Shown here: positions 46,016-58,300 of the stretch, piece after piece
Position numbering within the stretch: position 1 is the first letter of the stretch
How the letters are laid out: every line of letters begins with the position of its first letter
NCBI GenBank assembly: GCA_023853785.1
Contig: JAJIRX010000751.1
Location: 1-64,000 of the forward strand
DNA length: 64,000 nucleotides
Origin: Psilocybe azurescens
Taxonomy: Eukaryota; Basidiomycota; Agaricomycetes; Agaricales; Agrocybaceae
Direction of reading: 5' to 3'
Notes under the pieces: generated by a model
Databases searched by the model: none
Seen by the model: the letters and a program-made list of their open reading frames with translations, nothing else
What the model was told of the DNA's origin: nothing
Made by a program: the position numbers and the translations under genes

Positions 46016-46094
46016 AGGACACAGTGATAGAAGCAGGACACAGTGATAGAAGCAGGAAACAGTGATAGAAGCAGGATACAGTGATAGAAGCAGT
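46016..46094. repeat. Tandem repeat, four units of 18-19 bp
   Basis: ACAGTGATAGAAGCAGGA is repeated four times with one-base variants. An AGGCAGA/AGCAGACTCAGA purine repeat precedes it at 45930-45995. Confidence 0.9.
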
Positions 46095-49074
46095 GTCATA
46101 CACCAATTTTGATTGGATATGAGATTTATCTATAAGCTTAGAGCATCTGTCTTGACTCCCCATTGCATGCTGAAGCCAGGGTGATTATTTTGTATTTTTA
46201 TCTGAAGCACGTCCCTCAATATTCAACATCAAAGTCCATTCACAGTCCACTTCAATCTCCATTCCAACTTTCAATCTCCACTTCAACCCTTTGATCAGCT
46301 ACATTCTCTATCAATGATTCAATCATCTATCTATTTTTAACCTCAAGGCTATGTGCAGCTTATTCCTGGACATCATTCCTATCCATCCTAGTATGCACAG
46401 CACTGCACAGCATCATATATCACCATCGTCATCAGCATTTGGTCATCTACAATGATTTGGTCTTTAACTGGATTCCACATATGCAGCAAATCTTTGTCTC
46501 ACTCAGCAGTCTTGGTAATGGATGACTGAGCTGTGCCATGAATAGACTGGTTCTATTCATTAGCATGATACTTGGTCACTATTTTGGTTCCTTTTCTATT
46601 GTCTGACACTTTCATATGATTGATCCTCCCTTCCTTTTGTCATTCTTGCTTATTGTACTTACTCAGCTTCGCGTCTTTCTTACTCATCTCACTTCGCTTT
46701 TCATAATCCTGCTTATACTACTTACTCATTCTATGTTACTTACTTACTCATCCTTCTATTTTTCACTCCTAAACTCCGCCAGCTTTCAATCTATTGTATG
46801 TAGTTGGCAGATGGGACTACTGGGTGTCGTTCTACAGAAAAATTAGTATAGTTTGGACGCTTGATTTCTTTTAAATATTTTTCTACGGCTCTCCAGTATA
46901 TAAATCATGTATTAGTATTGCTTGGAATGCAAGGAAGTTACAAGTCCCAACTTTCTTCACAGCAAAGTTTTCAAGTTATCAGCAGTCATTATCAGCACTC
47001 CAGTACGCACTCAAGAAGTTATTATCAATATTCAGCAAGAAATCCAGTAATTACTCCAGTTATTCAAGATGTCTATCAGTGGCTAGACCAACCTATCCAA
47101 CCACCCACATTCTCTCATCACAGAGAAATTTATCTTGTTCATTTCGATCCTATCATCCTCCAAGCCCTTCATTCTTCCTCTACATCAAGATCCTCAACTC
47201 CCCATCACTTCTGTTGCTCCAGAATATTTTATTCAGCAATTTTGGTCTTGTTTTCATCTTCATCCATCGCTCCAGACACCCTTTATCTGCCTCTCTCACG
47301 TTGTTTGATTTTTTGGCTGAGGAATATCGCTTAGGTTGTCACCTTCAATCACCCTAGTCATCCCTCATTCACCTCATTGTTCTGTTTGAGGTTTGGATCA
47401 AAAACATCGCACAATCCTTCATCATCTATCACTCCAGGCTGCTCAAGTCATCATTCTATTACCAGGCTTTACTTCTAGCTTTGCAGATGCTGCAAACTCG
47501 ATTGAAGCACACTAGGATCAAGACTACATTCTCACTCCTGTCCCTGTATCAATCCCTACAATTTATCTCATCATTTGGTCCCTCTGCAGTTATAACTCCT
47601 CATTCACACCTTCTACCCTAATCAAGTCTGGTAGCTTCCTCCCAGTAAACACTAGAGGGCATTTGATACCCTCACATCCATTTATCTTCATTCAGACGTT
47701 CCTGCCCTCCTCAGACCACATATGTACACCTTCACAACCTAGTGGCCAAGCCAGCCCTCACTTTAACTCAACAGAGAGAGAGTTGTCTTATCTAGTCTAG
47801 ACCATTCCTCTCTGGTTTGTGTTTTGGTTTTGATTTATATATCAAATCACACACTATGTAATTCAATGGAACAATGGAAGAATCCATAGTGCCATGATTT
47901 TTATTTATTTACATTATCTATGTGCATAGAAAGCTACAGAACATTGTCAAAGCATAGTTTGCCTTACTATTCATCTTTCAAAATCACAATGAATGATGAT
48001 GTTTAAATACGAGACCACTTCTTGGGCTATAAAAACTGCTTTTACCCATGATTTTAACTCTTGTTCTGTCTCAAAAAACCCGAAGCTTAATCCATCTCCA
48101 TCTCCACAAAGTGATCAGTCCCAGATATTAAAAAGTGGTTGGTTCCATCCACACAACAATTTTCAACTTGTCCACTCCAGAATTTTTGCTAGAGTCATTT
48201 CAACGCATTGACACCTAATCTAGATGTATTTATACCTTTTCACCATACATCAAAGGTCTCACCACAAAATTTCAGAATTATTGAAACATTCCATCTTGGC
48301 TATAGTTATCTGCGGCACCAAGTATCACTGCTTTCTTCATTAGGAAGCAACAATTTGACCCCTTCTTCTGTAAGAAAGTTACCAGCTCAACTTAAATTTG
48401 ACCTTGAATTGTTGTGGGACATTGTGAGTTTGGAAGGAAGAGGTAAGTAAACTGTGTTTACTTTGTTTACTTTGTTAAGTTCCATATGCTTCTATATGCA
48501 TGTGAAAGCCTTATTAAATAAAACCTTGTGGTTAACAAGATTAGAGAGTGAGTGAGAGAGTGAACACAGAAAAACAGGGTATGTTGAGTACCTACCAACA
48601 TCCAACTACTCATGGTAAACATAGCCACTGATGTGGAAGTAAAATAAAGTGGACAAGCTAGAAAAAAGACACATGGGACAGTGATCAAATGATGTACCAT
48701 ACAGAATTTGAATTATTTATGATCTAATGTGTCACATGGCCTGAAAGAGACTCACTGAAAAGTCAATTATCTTGTGCTTGTCACAGTGTCAAGTGAGGGC
48801 CTAAAATTCTCATGTGAGGTACAGTGTCAAGTGGGCCCATCCCTGATACACCAAACACTGGCCCTGTGGGGAAATTTTTGATTTCGGGCGGCTGGTTTGC
48901 AGCAAATTTGGCACTGGCTACTGCCATTCTAATGACCATTCCATGGGATATTTTCATCCCTATTTTGATACTTTTACCATGGTTGGTTTACTAATCTAGA
49001 TTCAATTGTAGGGAAAATTGGGGAAGAAATAGAGCCAGAGGTCCACTCCAATTTATCCAGTTTCCTGGCTTCAT

Positions 49075-49500
49075 GGACACTACAATTAAGCATTGAAGCA
49101 CAGAATGGCCTCCGCTTCTGCAGAATTTTTAAATACATTCAACACATATTTTGTATGCAGCTCCAATCTGTCTAGAATAAATTTTTATTCAAAAATGCAG
49201 TAAGTAGGTAGTAAAATAGGTATGGAATTCATCTGTTTCACTAGCTGTACAGCCTCCACCACAAGCCATTGAAGCACAGAATGGCCTACGCTTCTGCAGA
49301 ATTTTTAAATACAATCAATACATATTTTGTATGCAGCTCCAATCTCTCTAGAATAAATGTTCATGTAACAATGTGGCAGATAGATATTAAAATAGGTATA
49401 GAATCTATCTGATTTGCTAGCTGTATGGCTTCCACCATCATTCATTGAAGCACAGAATGGCCTCCGCTTTTGCATAAATTTCAATTACCATTGATTCAAA
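49075..49500. repeat. Three tandem units, left arm of fold-back element
   Basis: GAAGCACAGAATGGCCT(C/A)CGCTT recurs at about 49095, 49271 and 49445. Each unit is followed by a block with TACATATTTTGTATGCAGCT (variants) and CTCTAGAATAAAT. The third unit is degraded. Confidence 0.85.
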
Positions 49501-50889
49501 AAATCTATGCAACCTTTCCATGAACAGAAGATTTGAGTTGTAGACTGAAGAGAGCCACATACAGTATCATTCCTTGGCTGCCATTTTCCCACACACTTAG
49601 AGAAACACATGTATGGACTTATATATTTTATCGTAAACAGCTCTTATATAATCTCTGCTGTCCCATTTTTCTCTGACATTGACCACCAGTCTTTTTTTAA
49701 TGGCAAGGTGTCAATCAAATCTTAATTAATACTGTACAATGCCAAATACATGGTCAAACCTTTGATTGCACTTCATTTTTCTCTTCAAGTCTTCTGAAAT
49801 TAGAATTATTCTGAGACCATACAACCTGCAGCAGTATATTTCTGAAGATTTTTTGTAGTGTTGGGGGAGTCCGGGAGGATCTCCACTCTGGAGAGGTTCG
49901 GAGACAGAGTCTTATGGCAGGTTGGAGCTAGTGCTAGGATATGATAAGATGTGTAGCTACAACATGCAGAAAGTGGCTAATATGGGTCAGAACTCCGCTT
50001 GGTGCAGTGTGTAGGTCAGAGCTAATAGAAAATTATTACATTGTATTCATATATTTGTTATTGCCTAAATTGGCGAAGTGCGGCACACTGACTCGAGCTC
50101 AACTTGAGAGTTGTAAAGAGAATGTTATGCTTCTTGTGGGTACTCTATGACTTCAAAACCTAGATAGATAGTAACAGAATAATATATTCTTTGATATATT
50201 TGACTCAAAATAATTGTTTAGGCCGATGTTAAAAAGCACCTTTGGGCCATTGGTCAACCAAGGTTTGCAATGGTTCATAACACCACATTCTAGCAATTTT
50301 CAAACCCATTTTGCAAACAACTTCTTACATCTAAATATTTCATTAGAATTTACTCTGGAGTGCTTACTGATTATGCCTTCACAGTTATGGAACTATATCA
50401 GCTGTAATAACTTAGAAATCTTGATTATATGTTTCACAGAGAGCCCAAAATCACCATGGGCTACCGTATTATGATAATAAATATCTTTACCATCCTTGGA
50501 ATTGTCTGTAAAAAGATGCTTTAGAATTGAAGTATCTGGAGCTTTCTAATGATGTTTTTATCTAGCTTATCTGTACAGCCAATAAATGGATATGCAACAC
50601 CTGAACTTTATGATGATGATACACCTCAACAAAAGATATGATTAAGTGCCTGTACAATGTAAAGAAGACCATTAGTTCAACAGGATATGTTCCAAGATTG
50701 ATTTAAGGTCTCCAATGGCACCTAGAGGCCAATGAGATAGGAGAGTATAAGTTTTTGACATTCAAGCGGAGGCCGCCTCTGTTGATCATACTAGGACTAC
50801 AAACAAAGTGACTGATCTGGCCACCGATGAGGTAACATTCTTGTATCAATTTACAAAGATTGGTAATATTGATTGAATGTAATTAAGAA

Positions 50890-51810
50890 TTCAGCTGAAG
50901 CGGAGGCCATACTGCCCTTCAATGCATGATGGTGGAGTCCATACATCTAAAAACTGCATAGAGTGTGTATTTATTTTGTAACTTGTACACTGTATTTTTA
51001 ACATGCACATTCACTTACAACACAATGAAGTTGCATATGATATATGTTTTAAATGCAATTGAAAAGTCTGCAGAAGCAGAGGCCATACTTTTCTTCAATG
51101 GCTGGTGGCGGAGGCTGTATAGCTACTGAAACAGATGAATTCCATACCTATTTTAATACTTATTTACCGTATTTTTAAATGAACATTTATGCTAGACAGA
51201 TTGGAGCTGCATACAAAATATGTATTGGTTGTATTTAAAATTTCTACAGAAGCAGAGGCCATACTGTGCTTCAATGGCTAATAGCAGAGGTCATACAGCT
51301 AGGGAAACAGATGAATTCAATGCCTTTATTACTACCTATTTACTGAATTTTGAATGAACATTTATTCTAGACAGATTGGAGCTGCATACAAAATATGTGT
51401 TGAATGTATTTAAAATTCTGCAGAAGCAGCAGCTGTACTGTGCTTCAATGGCTTGTGGCGGAGGACGTACAGCTAGTGAAACAGATAAATTCCATACCTA
51501 TTTTACTACCTATTTACCGCATTTTTGAATGGACATTTATTCTAGACAGATTGGAGCTGCATACAAAATATGTGTTGAATGTATTTAAAAATTCTGCAGA
51601 AGCAGCGGCTGTACTGTGATTCAATGGCTTGTGGCGGAGGCCGTACAGCTAGTGAAACAGATGAATTCCATACCTATTTTACTACCTATTTACCACACTT
51701 TTGAATGAACATTTATTCTTGAAAGAATGGAGCTGCATGAAAATATGTATTGAATGCAATTTAAAATTCTGCAGAAGCGGAGGCCATTCTGTGCTTCAAT
51801 GCTTAATTGT
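50890..51810. repeat. Six tandem units of about 175 bp, right arm of fold-back element
   Basis: CAGAAGC(A/G)GAGGCCATACTGT-like words occur at about 50895, 51071, 51247, 51421, 51597 and 51773, in inverted orientation to the left arm. Units include CAGATGAATTCCATACCTAT and GACAGATTGGAGCTGCATAC. Confidence 0.85.
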
Positions 51811-52223
51811 AGTGTCCATGAAGCCAGGAAACTGGATAAATTGGAGTGGACCTCTGGCTCTATTTCTTCCCCCAATTTTCCCTACAATTGAATCTAGATT
51901 AGTAAACCAACCATGGTAAAAGTATCAAAATAGGGATGAAAATATCCCATGGAATGGTCATTAGAATGGCAGTAGCCAGTGCCAAATTTGCTGCAAACCA
52001 GCCGCCGAAATCAAAAAATTTCCCCACAGGGCCAGTGTTTGGTGTATCAGGGATGGGCCCACTTGACACTGTACCTCACATGAGAATTTTAGGCCCTCAC
52101 TTGACACTGTGACAAGCACAAGATAATTGACTTTTCAGTGAGTCTCTTTCAGGCCATGTGACACATTAGATCATAAATAATTCAAATTCTGTATGGTACA
52201 TCATTTGATCACTGTCCCATGTG

Positions 52224-53310
52224 AAAAGAATGGATAGTGATGTACAGAGTAAAGAGTACCAGAGATCTTTTGAATTAATTAGGAGAGGAGGTGAGAAAGA
52301 TTGAATATGATTAAGGAATGCACTGGGGGGAGGTTTGGAAAACTAGAAACAGAAGCAGATGCAATGGGAGTAAAGTATATGATGCAGAAACAGCATCTGG
52401 GATAGATAGGGTAACAGATGTTTTCAACTTCGAAAACCTGAAGCTGGCAGCCTCAGACAGTACTGCACCATTATATACAAGCCAGGAGTGTGATATCAGA
52501 CCAAGTGAAAGATAATTTGACAGGTAGACCAGTTTGGACAGAGGCCTATTTTAGCTATTGGCCACACAAATAGCTGGAATCTGAGTACTGTAGTCACCAC
52601 TCTAACTAGTTTTTAATCAATAAATAACTTAGTTCACACCTTGAATGGTATAATTTTCACTGAGAAATATTCAATTTAGCATCAGCATGAATGGTACCAA
52701 AGAACCAGATCCATAGGGATGACTCTGGCTCTTGAACAACAAAGTACAAGCACTATTATTTTAAGAACTTTATATTTAATAAAATCTACAATTAATTTGT
52801 CTGATTTGACCACCTCAGGTGTGACATCAGACCAGACACTGATATCAGCCAGATCAAACAACCTTTGGACATCAGATAGCCCATTGATTCAAACAGTTGA
52901 GATATTACATATGTGATGCATATTGATAAGTCAGCGTATATTTTCTCTGACATGATGAGTCAGCATTTATTCTCTTTGACATGCTCACTCATGTGACCTT
53001 ACATGGACTGCACAATTCTGCTTAGTACCACCCTGTTTATTTGTATGCTGTAGCTCTGTAATAATATATACTAGGTCCTCTAAAAGCAGCTATCCTTCTA
53101 GAATCCTGACAGGTCTCTGTGGTCAGAGGCTGGCCTCTAACCCCAAGTGAAATTTATGTTACATGGAACATAAATTTCACCCAGCTGGCCCTCAAAGTGT
53201 ACTTATTGATCATGAAAACAAGGAACATGTTTCAGGCTGGTGACTTTTAATAGCAAAAATCTAAATTTGTTTGAGGCCAAGCCTCTGAGGCTGATTTTTA
53301 ATAGAAAAAT
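52224..53310. other. Intergenic stretch between two mobile elements
   Basis: Short frames only. A palindrome is noted at 53147-53180. Confidence 0.4.
53147..53180. repeat. Perfect 14-bp inverted repeat
   Basis: GTGAAATTTATGTT, spacer ACATGG, then AACATAAATTTCAC. It would form a stable hairpin or cruciform and lies 130 bp left of element copy B. Confidence 0.85.
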
Positions 53311-54580
53311 CAGTACTTTACCATCCCCCATACAGTCTATATGGAGTCCACTGGACTTGCCTATATACTGAGTGTAAAAGGTAAACAGAGTCCAGTGGAC
53401 TTGACTGGACTCCACTGGATTCCACTGGACTTCAGTAGATTTTATAATATACAGAGGTCCAAGACATAAAGAAAAAAAGCAAAAATAAATGAATAAAAAA
53501 TAAAAAAGGGGCAGAAGGATGGTAGGGATAGCCATAGCACCTGCCATCCTCACCTTTGCTGTCCCACCCTCACACTTGCTGTCCCTGCTGTTCCCACTCT
53601 TGCCCTTGCCCTACCCATCCTCACCTTCACCCATGCCCTACCCACTCTTGCCCTTACCGTCTGTCCTTGCCCTTGCCCTTGCCCTTGCCCTTGCCATCCC
53701 CATCCTTGTCCTTGCCATCCATCCATGCCCTTGCCCTTGCTGTACCCACCCTCACCCTCACTTTCTCCACTCTCACTCTTGCAGTCCCTGCTGTTCTTGC
53801 CTTCGCAGTTGACATCCTTGCCCTTGTACTTGCTGTCCTTGCTCTCACCATCCATGCCCTCTCTGTCCATACCCTCACTCTCGCTGTCCATTGTCACCCT
53901 CATTTTTGCCCTCATTGTTGCAATTGTCTGTGTCTGTCCTCGTTGTTGTCTGTGTGGCTGTCATGGTTGTTATGGACAGCAGAGAGGGCAAAGACAGCAG
54001 CAGCAACAGAAAAATAAGAGGAAGGGGGTAGGTGGTGGTTGGAAAAAATCTAACATGTATATTTGATTGTTGTTGTACCAATCAACTGATGCTGGGCACA
54101 TGTGCATGTCACATGTGCCTGTGAAACTTTCACCCCATGGACTGAACAAAATACAAAAATGTATTCAAGGGAGGCTTTGCTCCCATGTACATTTAACTAT
54201 TGTTTCATTTAATTGTTATTTCATAGAGTTTATTTCTATTGACTGTAGTTTTTTATTTTTTGCAATTGATATTAATATTGATAACTAATGATCATACTTC
54301 AAGTATTATGTTAATTATTGCATCCAGTGGACTCCACTGGACTGTGCTAATAAATATATTATTTGTTGTTGTTCAGTGAATATTTAAGGCCCAGTCCACT
54401 GGACTTGACTGGACTAATAATCCACTGGACTGAGACTGGACTGAAAATTTGGCAGAAGTCCAGTGCAAGTCCAGTGGACTCCTGTGGACTAGACAGTCTG
54501 TCAGCCAGTTCGGCTGGGCAGAGAGTCCTCTGGAATCCACTGCAGTCCATATGGATTGTGTAGGGGAAAGGAAAGACCTC
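53311..54580. mobile_element. Terminal-inverted-repeat element, copy B
   Basis: Same ends as copy A: CAGTACTTTACCATCCCCCA on the left; CAGTCCATATGGATTGTG then TAGGGGAAAGGAAAGACC on the right. The internal landmarks are also the same: AAGAAAAAAAGC..., a C-rich core, GGTGGTTGG, CACATGTGCCTGTGAAA, GGAGGCTTTGCTCCCA, TTGTTGTTGTTCAGTGAATA, and repeated AGTCCA(G/C)TGGACT motifs. It is 0.8 kb shorter than A because the core is shorter and the MITE is absent. The core here is built of CCCTTG units, not CCCTGT. Confidence 0.75.
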
Positions 54581-55336
54581 ACTGTTTTCTACCTTTCACA
54601 AACACATTTTAAGTTCCAACAATGTGCCAAGGTTGCACAATGAGCTGTTTGATCTGATATACTCCTCTTCCAGCTTAATCCCTCTTGTTGCTCTCCTTAA
54701 TTTCTCTCTGTGTGCTTAAACTTTAACTTTTGTTAATGGAGAACTAATTTATACATTTCTCTTCAACAACAAGAAGCAATGATCCAAGGAACTACATACA
54801 GTACCAAGCTCTTACTAAACTATAATCAAGTGAATAAGCACCCAGGTAATTTAACGCCAGTCAGCTGACCTCAAATTATCCCAACACCAAAAACCCATTA
54901 TGAAACAAGACATTAACATTGCACAACTACTTCCAAAAATTGAGAAACCTTTGTTCTCAATTGAAACAGACTTCTGAGGCAGTTTGATCCTGAAAGCATG
55001 GATAATACTCGATATAATGGCAACATGCAGTTTAGGTTCTTCCATCTACAAGAAGGGTGTAAACCAAAATGCCATGGTGCTACTACCTTTTAGTAATCTT
55101 TGTTCTTTGGGGAGAGGTGCTCTGCGTGTCTCGTTCTTCCAATCAAAAACCAACCATCTGGGCAGGTATTATTTAATATTAAGGCAAGAATGGCTGAAAG
55201 TGCTAGCAAGAATTTGAAGATATTTCAACAGTTCAATTATTGTAAGATCAGAATATTTGAGAAATTGTAATTGGAAAGGCAGTACCATTATGAAAAAAGG
55301 AGACAATTGACAGAATATTTCGAAATAAGTATTACA
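54581..55336. other. Intergenic stretch
   Basis: Between copy B and the 3' end of the NACHT/WD40 gene. Short frames only; nothing supportable. Confidence 0.4.
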
Positions 55337-58300
55337 CTATGGAGAATAGCAACCGCCCCATTCAGGACCTAGTTTTGAGTTAGCAAAATCAACATGAGCA
55401 ATGAGAGAGTGTGGAATTGTGAGTATGTTAGCATCATCAGGCAGCCTTTCACCAGGAGGAACAAACATCAAATATGCTTCTCCACCTGGGGAAAGCAGCC
55501 AACCAGTATGTTCCAGGACATGTATAGACGTGGCAACTTCCTCTCAAATGTAGAGCAATGCTTGGCACTCTGGTAACTGATCCCATGCTCAAAATGATTT
55601 GTCTGTTGAGCCAGAGACAATATGGCTGTTATTGCTTGAAAATGCAACTGAGTTGACAAAATCTGTGTGGCCATTCAGGACAAGCTTCTTGTTGCCTGTC
55701 AAGGCATCCCACACCTGAACTGAATTTTCCCTTGAGCCAGAGACAATGTGGCTGAAATCACTTGAAAATGCAACTGAGTTGACAAAATCTGTGTGGCCAT
55801 TCAGGACAAGCTTCTTGTTGCCTGTCAAGGCATCCCACACCTGAACTGAATTTTCCCTTGAGCCAGAGACAATGTGGCTGCCATTGCTTGAAAATGCGAC
55901 TGAGTTGACCAAGTTTGTATGGCCATTCAGGACACGCTTCTTGTTGCCTGTCAAGGCATCCCACACCTGAACTGATTTGTTCCTTGAGCCAGAGACAATG
56001 TCGCTGCCACCGCTTGAAAATGAAACTGAGTAGACCTCTGAAGTGTGGCCATTCAGGACAAGCTTCTTGTCACCTGTCAAGGCATCCCACACCCGAATCG
56101 AATTGTCCCAAGAGCCAGTGATGATGCAGCTGCCATTGGCTGAAAATGTAACCGCATTCACTATGCTGCCTAGGTTGAGAGTCATCAACAGTGTGCCACC
56201 CAGAGAAGCATTAACAAATTTGGGAATTTTTGGGAAGTGACTCTTCCAACCCTTACTGGGATCCAACTGCCTTGGCCAGGTTGCTAGTGTAGAAATATAC
56301 AGGTGCGGATTTGATGACCATGCACCACTCCCACTGAAATATAGTGCAAAAGATCCAGCCTCAGTGAGGTTTTTTGCTAATGGCGAGTTGTCCTAAACAT
56401 CCAGCTATGCTTAGCACAAATTATTTGTTCCAGACAACACTTACCTTAGACTCAATTACCCACTTATGCGCTGTTTGAAGCATTGAATAACAGTGTTTGC
56501 GCAAATGTAGCAGGTTCATGGCTTTGATCCAGAATAAGGCACGCAGCTGCAGGAACTCTGCTAACGTCTTGTGGAAGGGATTCGACGTCGTTGGTTTGAT
56601 GGCAGAAAGGTGATGATCCAAATTATGACAAGAATAGCTCAAAACAGGAGGGATGTTTCATTCGACTTCACCTGCAAGTGCATGATTATCACGGTCAAGG
56701 ATAAACAATGATGGAATATTGGCGATGTTAAATTGCAACCCTTCCATAACCCGGAAGCAGGAGTCCATGAGAAGTTGGTGGTGCTTTGCTTTGTCGCACC
56801 GAAACGGCTCTTTGGAGGGGGCACGATTAAATATGAAGTCTGAAAAAGATTTGTGGTATGAGAACACTTTATTGTTCTCAATATAGAGCACAGCGTGAAG
56901 ACTCTTAAGAACACCATCCACCATTGAAGGTGTAGGGCTGGCCTTCTGGGATAAACAGAGAAGTTCGGCAACAAGGGATATTGATGTAGGCTCCGCACAG
57001 CAGAGAAAGGTGTGCAAAATGTCAACGTAGTAGTTGCTCTTGAAACAGTCCTGAGCATCTGAAAGGATTTGGTGGTATAATCTGTCAAGCAATGTCTCCT
57101 CCTGTCTTTGTGGGTTGGTCAAGCCAGAGACAAGAAGTGTGCGCAGGCGCTCCACATGCTCGTCTGGTGCATACCCTTCCACATACCTCACAACTGTTAC
57201 AGCATAGATGAACAACCCAGCCGCATCGTTCACGAGCTGATCCATTATTTCTAAACCGACCAAGCACGGGAGGCTAACCTTAAGATATGTTGCTACGTCA
57301 GCACGGGCTTCCTCCTCCTTCACGTCCTGAAGACGGTAGAGCTGCTTCCGCTCCAGAGAATTCACATGGGTAATGAGATCCTTGTCTGACCAACTAGTAA
57401 CAAAGAACTTCAGACCGCTGGGGCATTCTGCGCTCTTTTGTTGATAACATTAACGAGTTCACGCAAAAAGTCAGAACTACCTGTCCCATCAATCTCATCG
57501 AGAGCGTCGATAACAATAATGTAATGCGGTTGCATCAATGTATCTGCACGTCGAGATTCCTGCCATGGTCCAAAAAGGAGACCATCAGGTTGAGTGATGA
57601 TCTCTAGCCTCCCGGAACGTCTCAGGGCGTCAGAGAATGGTTTACATTTGAGAACAAGGTGGTATACGATCATACAAATGATATATATGGAGAGTCGAGT
57701 CTTATCAAATTGTCGCGAACAAAAGAAATTTCCTCCCAAGATGACGGTATCGCTGGAGTCACCAGGAAACTCGAAGCGGTGGGCAATAGTATAGGCCAGG
57801 GTGGTCTTCCCAGACCCAGCGTGACCAAAGAGCCAGTAGACGTTTGGACTGTCCAACAAAGTGTCTTTGGCCCATGTAACAATGTCATCCAATATACGAA
57901 CACGAGTTCCGGGGATACAGACCTCACGACACAACAACCGCCCTTCTTCACCTTCTAGAAGGTAATTGTGGTGAGCAATATCTGAGGGTTTAAGACGGTC
58001 AAGGAATATAGCCTGTTGGGATAATCAACTTACACCTGGGTTGAGAAAGGAGATTATACGTACTTTGACTTCTTCGTCCATGTTATACACCGCCTTAAAG
58101 ACCCTTAAACCCAGCGCAAGCTACATAAAAGTGACATTGTGAGAATACGGAGGAAAAAAAAGGTCATGGTGCATACCTCAAACCGCACTCTTGCTTCATT
58201 AATGTGCACGAAAATATCCCTGATTCGCCCTTGCTCATCTTCATGGTCTAGAAATCTCCTGAAGTTCGACTTGTCACTGAGTTTTTCCAACCCCCATAAT

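Larger units (their letters stand above)
43900..48669. other. AT-rich stretch, no firm gene
   Basis: It contains a G-rich inverted structure (44690-44965), an 18-bp tandem repeat (46016-46094), and a possible exon at 48208-48442 (plus) reading LDVFIPFHHTSKVSPQ and LPAQLKFDLELLWDIVSLEG up to a GTAAGT donor. That exon has no identified partner. The fold-back element at 48670 may have interrupted it. Confidence 0.4.
48670..52223. mobile_element. Fold-back element with long inverted arms and 6-bp target duplication
   Basis: The ends are CACATGGGACAGTGATCAAA (48670) and its reverse complement ending CCCATGTG (52223). The flank AAAAGA occurs just before the left end and just after the right end. 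The outer arms (about 48670-49100 and 51795-52223) are nearly identical inverted copies over about 430 bp; one visible difference is an extra G in GGGCGGCTGG on the left. Inside, both arms continue into 170-176 bp tandem units, three on the left and six on the right. The 1.4-kb centre has no transposase or other credible frame, so it is non-autonomous. Confidence 0.9.

Noticed and set aside
53550..54066. Open frames with ALALALAL or GQGQGQ in copy B core
   Set aside because: Same cause: a 6-bp period C-rich repeat inside a non-coding mobile element.
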